A stretch of 8,930 nucleotides of DNA from Candidatus Giovannonibacteria bacterium RIFCSPHIGHO2_02_43_16 (GTDB lineage Bacteria; Patescibacteriota; Minisyncoccia; JACPKW01; UBA11713): the NCBI GenBank assembly GCA_001778545.1, contig MFHJ01000016.1:1-8930 (forward strand), written 5' to 3'. Positions within the stretch are counted from its first letter, which is position 1; each line of letters begins with the position of its first letter. This document shows positions 4,749 to 8,930 of this stretch, one piece after another. The translations under genes were made by a program, and so were the position numbers. The notes under the pieces are model-generated. The model did not search any database and was not told where the DNA came from. It saw only the letters and a program-made list of their open reading frames with translations.

Positions 4749-4754
4749 TAGAAT
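4749..4754 (+). promoter_or_regulatory. -10 box of the DUF378 gene, leaderless
   Basis: TAGAAT at 4749-4754 is the same hexamer, at almost the same distance from the ATG, as in front of the MBL hydrolase. The predicted start at about 4761 is 1 nt before the ATG. No good -35 or Shine-Dalgarno is seen. Confidence 0.45.
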
Positions 4755-4761
4755 TAAGTAT

Positions 4762-4977
4762 ATGAAAATTTTACATATGGTTACTTTTACCCTGCTCGTG
4801 ATAGGGGGCTTAAATTGGCTCCTTACGGCCTTCAGCTACAATGTAGTCGAAATGGTCTTGGGGGCTGGACAGATAGCGACGGTCGTTTACGTATTGGTCG
4901 GCCTTTCCGCAATCTGGGAAGTCATAACCCACAAGCAGAATTGCCGGAACTGCAATACCGGCGGGTCTGCGATGTAA
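4762..4977 (+). CDS. DUF378 small membrane protein
   Basis: A 71-residue protein with two membrane helices (about 7-24 and 37-56). LLVIGGLNWLL (11-21) and the second helix YVLVGLSAIWEV (43-54) match DUF378, whose hallmark is 'GGLNWGL...' followed by 'vYilvGlaa.'. Its function is unknown; members are inner-membrane proteins of about this length. After the second helix comes a short polar tail with a CRNC pair (C61, C64), which could bind a metal or form a disulfide and is not, as far as I recall, a general feature of the family. The gene stands alone, with a -10 box just before the ATG and a strong terminator 25 bp after the stop. Confidence 0.87.
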   Translation: MKILHMVTFTLLVIGGLNWLLTAFSYNVVEMVLGAGQIATVVYVLVGLSAIWEVITHKQNCRNCNTGGSAM

Positions 4978-5002
4978 TTTACAAATTTTAAAGGTCACTA
5001 TT

Positions 5003-5037
5003 AAAACCGTCCCGACCTTGCGCCGGGACGGTTTTTG
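5003..5037 (+). terminator. Intrinsic terminator after the DUF378 gene
   Basis: CCGTCCCG (5007-5014) pairs perfectly with CGGGACGG (5024-5031), extended by A4/T4, with a 9-nt loop and a T5 run. It ends the DUF378 transcript, yet the exonuclease gene starts only 24 bp later on the same strand. Confidence 0.88.
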
Positions 5038-5060
5038 ATTAATTATGAGGTAATAAAACT

Positions 5061-5792
5061 ATGTCACGCCTCATTTTTGATATTGAAACAATTGGCGAGG
5101 ATTTTGACTCTTTAGATAAGACTTCCAAAGAGGCTCTTACGCGCTGGATAAAAAAGGAGTCCGAATCAGAGAAAGAGTACGAGAAAGAATTAACGGACTT
5201 GAAAGAAGGGCTTGGATTCTCCCCTTTTACCGGCGAGATTGCCGCGATAGGAGTCCTTGATTACGAAAAAGATAAAGTCGTGATATATTTTCAGGCGCCC
5301 GGCGAAAATTTGAAAGAATTCGAGGAAGGCGGGGTTAAATATAAGCCGATGACGGAGCCCGAGATGCTTGAGAGTTTTTGGGCGGGGGCGAAGAATTATT
5401 CGGAATTCGTAACCTTCAACGGGCGCGGGTTCGACGTTCCCTTTCTTATGATCCGCTCGGCCATCAATAAAATAAAGCCTTCGAAAGATTTAATGGCTAA
5501 TCGCTATTTGGGAAGCCAGCCCGCTGGGGCAAAACATATTGACCTACAAGACCAGCTTACTTTCTACGGGGCGCTACGTAGGCGCGGTGGGCTTCATATC
5601 ATCTCTCGTTCCTTTGGCATCAAGAGCCCGAAGGATTCCGGGATCAAAGGGGAAGACGTCGGGCGGCTTTTCAAAGAGAAAAAATTTATCGACATCGCGC
5701 GCTACAACGCCGGCGACCTCTACGCCACCCGCGACCTATATTCTTACTGGAAAGATTTTCTATACTTCCAAAATGAGAGGTATAAATATTAA
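5061..5792 (+). CDS. DEDDy 3'-5' exonuclease, PolB-exonuclease-like
   Basis: A 243-residue RNase H-fold exonuclease related to the proofreading domain of family B DNA polymerases but stand-alone. Exo I is FDIET (D7, E9). Exo II is TFNGRGFDVPFL (118-129, with N120 and D125). Exo III is YNAGD (Y215, D219), the Tyr form that defines DEDDy. These residues hold two metal ions that remove 3'-terminal nucleotides from single-stranded DNA or RNA. A charged insert (residues 20-50, rich in Glu and Lys) lies between Exo I and the next strand. The polymerase domain is absent. GAGGT at 5047-5051, 9 nt before the ATG, supports the start. A terminator separates it from the DUF378 gene. A weak promoter candidate (TTTACA at 4978-4983, 17 bp, TTAAAA at 5001-5006) would start transcription inside that hairpin. 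Likely a DNA or RNA repair or turnover enzyme. Confidence 0.9.
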   Translation: MSRLIFDIETIGEDFDSLDKTSKEALTRWIKKESESEKEYEKELTDLKEGLGFSPFTGEIAAIGVLDYEKDKVVIYFQAPGENLKEFEEGGVKYKPMTEPEMLESFWAGAKNYSEFVTFNGRGFDVPFLMIRSAINKIKPSKDLMANRYLGSQPAGAKHIDLQDQLTFYGALRRRGGLHIISRSFGIKSPKDSGIKGEDVGRLFKEKKFIDIARYNAGDLYATRDLYSYWKDFLYFQNERYKY

Positions 5793-5826
5793 AAATGGGT
5801 CGCATGTTTTTGCACACGACCCATTG
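5791..5826 (-). terminator. Terminator of the PurM-like gene
   Basis: On the minus strand ATGGGTCG pairs with CGACCCAT (arms 5817-5824 and 5795-5802). The stem extends inward by two G-T and two normal pairs to a CAAAAA loop, and T5 follows. It overlaps the last bases of the exonuclease stop codon on the other strand, which has only a weak plus-strand T-run. Confidence 0.75.
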
Positions 5827-5848
5827 TTAAACGAGTTAACCGAAAAAA

Positions 5849-6949
5849 CTACTCACTGGGCGGCTCCAAGATGAGATCATTCTCTGGACCGAATATAACT
5901 TGGTGGTCGCCCTCTCTTACATCTCCGATCTCTATGAGCTCGAATCCTGCTCGCCGGGCTGCTTCGGTCGCGCGATAAACTCCTCCGGCTCTGACAAAAA
6001 TATAATATCCGATACCCCAATTGAAAGTCGTGAGGCAGTCCTTAATTGGAATACCAAATTTTTCGCGCATAAAGAAGAAGATCTCTTTGACGGCAACCCA
6101 TGAGTGAATTCTATAGGTAAATCTTCCCAATTTGCAAATTTTACTCACGCCGTCTCCAGTCCCCGGCATAAGAGCAGACACGTGCACACTGTCATCCAGA
6201 AGAGCTTCAACAAGCCCGATGTAGGATCTCGTCGGTGTCAAAAGCTCTTCCCCGATGATTTTTCCAGAAGGGAGTTTGCCCATAAATTCATCGGGCATGG
6301 TAAGCACTTTGTTGAACGCGAGAGTGAATCCATTTGCGTGCATCCCTGATGAAGACGCGCCCAAAATTACGTCCCCCGGACGAACATCATCGAAAATCAT
6401 TCGCTGCGTCGGGCAGATGATGCCGACTACGGAAGCGCTCATGACAGGAGCGCTATACACAGGAGGCAAAGGGTTTACCAAGTAACGGAGCGAGGCGGAT
6501 TCCCCTCCTCCGAGTGCTGCGCCAATCATCTTCGCCACCGAATAGAACCCTTCGCCCAGATCTCGCGCACGCGCTTCGTCCAAAAACCAATCGGAATCCC
6601 CCGCCGAAACTTCGTCCATGATCAAAACGGGCAAAGCTCCTGAAGTAATGACGTCGTTCGCCGCCATAAGTACGGTATCGATTCCTATTTCCCAGTAATG
6701 CGGTTTCCTATCCCCAAATCCGTACATCCATTCGGCGAGCCAGTTTTTGTTTCCTAGGCCTTCTTTGGTCGTCCCCCAGGAATGTCTTTTGCTCCCCACG
6801 TACTGAAAACCTGCCGAATGAGCCCTCGGATCTACCATTACCTTGCGACTTTCCGGAAAATACCGCGTTCGCTGTGCAATTCCCTTCATCACTCTTTCAA
6901 ACACGCGTATTTTGTTCGGATCTACCCCGGCTTTTGCGTATTCTCTCAT
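5849..6949 (-). CDS. Divergent PurM-like AIR synthase
   Basis: A 366-residue protein of the AIR synthase superfamily, best matched to PurM (phosphoribosylformylglycinamidine cyclo-ligase, which closes FGAM to AIR with ATP). Matching parts: EYAKAGVD at the N-terminus, IDTVLMAANDVITSGALPVLIMDEV (90-114), GGGESASL (147-154), GDVILGASSSGMHANGFTLA (192-211), ELLTPTRSYI (235-244), GTGDGVSKICKL (263-274) and FNWGIGYYIFV (309-319). It departs from textbook PurM where the nucleotide/substrate loop DGVGTK should be, replaced around 50-66 by VGSKRHSWGTTKEGLG, and where GGETAEMPG should be. The GDG form near 264-267 recalls archaeal enzymes. A GGAGGTG Shine-Dalgarno (6954-6960) and a textbook promoter fix the start. 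No other purine-synthesis gene is in the window, so the role may be salvage-linked or altered. Confidence 0.8.
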   Translation of the reverse strand: MREYAKAGVDPNKIRVFERVMKGIAQRTRYFPESRKVMVDPRAHSAGFQYVGSKRHSWGTTKEGLGNKNWLAEWMYGFGDRKPHYWEIGIDTVLMAANDVITSGALPVLIMDEVSAGDSDWFLDEARARDLGEGFYSVAKMIGAALGGGESASLRYLVNPLPPVYSAPVMSASVVGIICPTQRMIFDDVRPGDVILGASSSGMHANGFTLAFNKVLTMPDEFMGKLPSGKIIGEELLTPTRSYIGLVEALLDDSVHVSALMPGTGDGVSKICKLGRFTYRIHSWVAVKEIFFFMREKFGIPIKDCLTTFNWGIGYYIFVRAGGVYRATEAARRAGFELIEIGDVREGDHQVIFGPENDLILEPPSE

Positions 6950-6986
6950 GAAACACCTCCAAATTTTGAGTTAGAACTTTGGGTTA

Positions 6987-7015
6987 AGGATATATGTTAC
7001 GGGATTCTCTGTCAA
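6987..7015 (-). promoter_or_regulatory. Strong promoter of the PurM-like gene
   Basis: Minus strand: perfect TTGACA (7010-7015), 17-bp spacer, TATCCT (6987-6992). The predicted start near 6980 gives a leader of about 31 nt holding the GGAGGTG ribosome site. This is the best promoter in the window. Confidence 0.8.
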
Positions 7016-7065
7016 TAAAAAACTTGAAAACAAAGCGAGCGGCAAAAAGAACCGTAGAAAAGCCC

Positions 7066-7109
7066 CCAAATAAATAAAGGCCCTGAACGCTCTATAGCGC
7101 CGGGCCTTT
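7066..7109 (-). terminator. Terminator overlapping the end of the carbonic-anhydrase-like gene
   Basis: AAAGGCCC pairs with GGGCCTTT (arms 7102-7109 and 7076-7083), with a small inner CGCT/AGCG stem, followed by ATTTATTT. The upstream arm lies inside the last codons and the stop codon sits in the loop, so a ribosome finishing the gene would cover the hairpin. Confidence 0.65.
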
Positions 7110-7586
7110 CACTTCGTGCATACCCTCCCAATCAAGCAAGTACATATGAATTTGTGCCTCGCAGTTTTTGCCACGAAGGTAATCCAGAAGTGCCTGCCGG
7201 GCTTTCAAAAGCTCCTGCTGGAAAAAGTAGATTTCCTCATCGGGAGTTTCAAACCTTTTTCCGTACTTGCCGCAATTCACATGAACTCCCAGATTAACCC
7301 TCCTGCAATCATGGAGCTTAAGTAAATCCAGAATGTCGGCCAGCGTTGATTCACGCTCCCCTTCGTTTTGCGGAGAGGCAAGTTTTTTTGCGCCTCCAGC
7401 AAAATAATTTCTATCTGGGTTATGATAACCCTCTTGGCGATAAAACTCTTCGTAGTGCTCATTGCACCAACGACAGTCCAAGCAGAACACATTGCAAGAC
7501 TCGGACTTGTAGTGGTCCGTCTTAACCGGGCTTCGAAACTTTAACACGGTAACCATCGACAGAATCTCCAAATTAGCTCTTGTCAT
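7092..7586 (-). CDS. Small beta-carbonic-anhydrase-like protein
   Basis: A protein of 164 residues that I read as a divergent, shortened beta-class carbonic anhydrase. NVFCLDCRW contains CxDxR (C35, D37, R39), the zinc ligand plus Asp-Arg dyad. FAGG (62-65) sits where the family has RNAGG. GVHVNCGKYG contains HxxCG (H102, C105), the other two zinc ligands. Order and spacing fit; E. coli Can uses C42, D44, R46, H98, C101. The middle dyad position is Cys rather than Ser/Ala, extra Cys are nearby, and the C-terminal region differs from the family. It may interconvert CO2 and bicarbonate, or be a zinc protein with another job. An in-frame ATG at 7604 would add MEDVKK, but GGAGG lies within that extension (7598-7602), 11 nt before the ATG at 7586, so I chose 7586. 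Own promoter after rpoD. Confidence 0.7.
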   Translation of the reverse strand: MTRANLEILSMVTVLKFRSPVKTDHYKSESCNVFCLDCRWCNEHYEEFYRQEGYHNPDRNYFAGGAKKLASPQNEGERESTLADILDLLKLHDCRRVNLGVHVNCGKYGKRFETPDEEIYFFQQELLKARQALLDYLRGKNCEAQIHMYLLDWEGMHEVKGPAL

Positions 7587-7620
7587 CTTCTTTACGTCCT
7601 CCATAAAAAATTTCTATATA

Positions 7621-7649
7621 AATATAGCAGACAATAAGATTTGTTGCAA
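7621..7649 (-). promoter_or_regulatory. Promoter of the carbonic-anhydrase-like gene
   Basis: Minus strand: TTGCAA (7644-7649), 17-bp spacer ending in TGC, TATATT (7621-7626), giving a -35 and an extended -10 together. The predicted start near 7614 leaves 28 nt to the chosen ATG and only about 10 nt to the upstream ATG. It begins 3 bp after the rpoD stop. Confidence 0.7.
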
Positions 7650-7652
7650 TAG

Positions 7653-8792
7653 TTAATACCCTTCGAGTTTTTTCGCCTTCTCGTGATCGCGGATTTTCAT
7701 CAAGGCCTTTGCCTCAATCTGCCGGATTCGCTCGCGCGTGACGCCGAATTCTTTGCCGACTTCTTCGAGCGTATGAGAAATCCCGTCATCCAAGCCGAAA
7801 CGCAGGCGCAAAATTTTCTGTTCCCTTGGGGCAAGATCGTTTAAAATTTCGTGAAACTGGTCGCGCAAAAGTCTTCGCGCGGCTTCCTGCGAAGGAGACA
7901 ATATCTTCTCGTCTTCTATAAAATCTCCGAGTAAGGAGTCTTCATCATCCTCGCCAACCGGCTGTTCCAAAGAAACTGTCTCTTGAGAAATTTTCTGTAT
8001 ATGGCGGATCTTATCAACTTCAATATTCATCTCGGACGCGATTTCTTCAGCCAATGGTTCTCTCCCCAAATCCTGAGTGAGCCGGCGGACAACCTGCTGA
8101 TATTTTGAAATGGTCTCGATCATATGCACTGGGATGCGGATTGTCCGCGCTTGGTCCGCGAGCGCTCTTGTAATCGCCTGTCTGATCCACCAAGTCGCGT
8201 AAGTTGAAAACTTAAATCCTTTTCTCCAATCAAATTTTTCAACAGCCCGGAAAAGCCCAAGATTCCCTTCCTGTATCAAGTCGAGAAGCGTCAAATTCGG
8301 GGAGCGCCCGACATATTTTTTCGCGATTGAGACCACCAAGCGCAAATTCGCCTTAGCAAGCTTATTTTTCGCTTCTTGATCCCCTTTCTCGATTTTTCTG
8401 GCGAGCTCTTTTTCCTCATCCGCGCTGATGAGAGAAATTTTCCCAATTTCCCTCAAGTACATCTGCACGGAATCCGTGCTAGATTCTCCCGGAACTTCTT
8501 CTTGCGCCTTGGAACCTTTCTCTTTAACCTCTAGTTTTTCCCCTTCTAAGACATAAATTCCGATCTCTTCCAATTTTCTATACAGGTCGTCAAGAAAAAT
8601 AATATTATCTTCGATATGCGGAAATAAAGTTAAAATCTCGGAATATGTTATGAATCCGCGCCCCTTTCCTTTTTCCAAAAGCCCATCAACCTTTGATTGG
8701 GCAAACTCTTCCGAAACTTTAGCCGCCCTCGGCTTTCTCGCGACCTTTGCTTTCTTTATAAATTTTATTTTTTTAATTTTGCCTCTTGCCAT
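7653..8792 (-). CDS. rpoD: Primary sigma factor RpoD (sigma-70)
   Basis: A 379-residue group 1 sigma factor that directs RNA polymerase to -35/-10 promoters. A Lys/Arg-rich tail (1-25) precedes region 1.1 (about 33-88, GRGFITYSEIL...FLDDLYRKLEEIGIYV), which marks it as primary. Region 1.2 starts at SVQMYLREIG (108-117). Regions 2.1-2.4 cover ANLRLVVSIAKKYVGR, DLIQEGNLGLFRAVEKFD and KFSTYATWWIRQAITRAL (194-211, DNA-melting and -10 recognition). Region 3 begins TIRIPVHMIE (217-226), and the 3.2 finger is acidic (about 280-294). Region 4.2, HTLEEVGKEFGVTRERIRQIE (340-360), reads the -35. The non-conserved insert of E. coli RpoD is missing, hence the short length. Its start overlaps the upstream dnaG end by 28 bp without a Shine-Dalgarno, implying coupled translation. 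The TTGACA/TATAAT-type promoters in the window are its expected targets. Confidence 0.97.
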   Translation of the reverse strand: MARGKIKKIKFIKKAKVARKPRAAKVSEEFAQSKVDGLLEKGKGRGFITYSEILTLFPHIEDNIIFLDDLYRKLEEIGIYVLEGEKLEVKEKGSKAQEEVPGESSTDSVQMYLREIGKISLISADEEKELARKIEKGDQEAKNKLAKANLRLVVSIAKKYVGRSPNLTLLDLIQEGNLGLFRAVEKFDWRKGFKFSTYATWWIRQAITRALADQARTIRIPVHMIETISKYQQVVRRLTQDLGREPLAEEIASEMNIEVDKIRHIQKISQETVSLEQPVGEDDEDSLLGDFIEDEKILSPSQEAARRLLRDQFHEILNDLAPREQKILRLRFGLDDGISHTLEEVGKEFGVTRERIRQIEAKALMKIRDHEKAKKLEGY

Positions 8793-8930
8793 AAATAATT
8801 AAGTTTACGCGATGTCTCTTGAAATTCATTCAAATATTCAGCGAGTTTGGCGCGCTCGCCCGCGGCCTCTGTTTTTCTTATTTCTTCAGAAAGCGATTCG
8901 AGCTTTGCCCTTACAGTTTCTCTTTCCAGT
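8765..8930 (-). CDS. dnaG: DNA primase DnaG, C-terminal end only
   Basis: A minus-strand frame is open from the window edge (8929) to TAA at 8765-8767, giving 54 residues that end LNYLWQEAKLKK. The sequence is charged and helical (LERETVRAKLESLSEEIRK, then AKLAEYLNEFQETSRKLNYL), matching the typical DnaG C-terminus with its 'K-L-x-E-x-L-x-E-F-x-x-L-x-x-K-L' pattern. DnaG makes RNA primers at the replication fork, and this end belongs to the helicase-binding domain. Gene order dnaG-rpoD is the classical macromolecular-synthesis operon. The 3' end overlaps rpoD by 28 bp in a different frame. Too little of the gene is here to comment on the catalytic domain. Confidence 0.75.
   Translation of the reverse strand, partial: LERETVRAKLESLSEEIRKTEAAGERAKLAEYLNEFQETSRKLNYLWQEAKLKK

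Noticed and set aside
5539..5874. A 111-codon plus-strand frame
   Set aside because: It overlaps the exonuclease gene in another frame, then runs through the terminator of the PurM-like gene. No motif and no ribosome site.
5849..6949. SelD, ThiL or HypE instead of PurM
   Set aside because: These share the AIR synthase fold, but the N-terminal YAKAGVD, the AANDVITSGALPV block and the GIGYYIFV segment fit PurM best. No selenocysteine, thiamine or hydrogenase genes are nearby.
1..8930. CRISPR array, insertion sequence or integrated phage
   Set aside because: No regularly spaced direct repeats, transposase, integrase or phage structural genes were seen on either strand.

Overview
The window looks like chromosomal sequence from a small-genome bacterium of the Candidate Phyla Radiation (Patescibacteria, Parcubacteria-like). 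This rests on style, not on a marker-gene search: mostly small proteins, a lysine-rich N-terminal tail on the primary sigma factor, a tRNA gene without encoded CCA, DnaG directly overlapping RpoD, a small secreted SLT-type lysozyme of a kind I associate with that group, and short palindromic dispersed repeats of the kind common there. TGA works as a stop at the end of the AbiEi gene, so the Gracilibacteria/SR1 code in which TGA means Gly is not supported.

Layout, left to right. Positions 1-1459 hold a minus-strand AbiE type IV toxin-antitoxin operon. The antitoxin AbiEi (798-1418) overlaps by 8 bp the nucleotidyltransferase toxin AbiEii (1-805, cut by the window edge), and both are read from a good sigma-70-type promoter. 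Then come a short coding-like remnant and a minus-strand tRNA-Asn(GTT). On the plus strand, 1756-3223 carries an MBL-fold hydrolase and two small membrane proteins of unknown function with conserved-looking His residues, followed by a cold-shock protein (3341-3538) and a two-way terminator. On the minus strand, 3585-4575 holds a P-loop nucleotide kinase and a secreted lysozyme-like transglycosylase. The latter has a 5' leader that is almost entirely one 33-bp palindrome. The plus strand resumes with a DUF378 membrane protein and a DEDDy 3'-5' exonuclease (5061-5792). The right third is minus strand: a divergent PurM-like AIR synthase, a small beta-carbonic-anhydrase-like protein, rpoD and the 3' end of dnaG.

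How the genes work together: dnaG-rpoD is the only classical housekeeping operon (replication priming plus primary sigma factor). AbiE is a self-contained phage-defence or addiction module. The remaining genes are short units with their own promoters and terminators. Several plus-strand genes have a -10 box ending 6-9 nt before the start codon, which predicts leaderless mRNAs. Others (purM-like, exonuclease, carbonic-anhydrase-like) have clear Shine-Dalgarno sites, so both initiation modes seem to be in use.

No CRISPR array, insertion sequence, integrase or rRNA is visible. I see no single obvious undescribed multi-gene system. The best leads are the carbonic-anhydrase-like protein, the membrane-protein pair next to the MBL hydrolase, the hairpin leader of the lysozyme gene, and a repeated terminator hairpin core.
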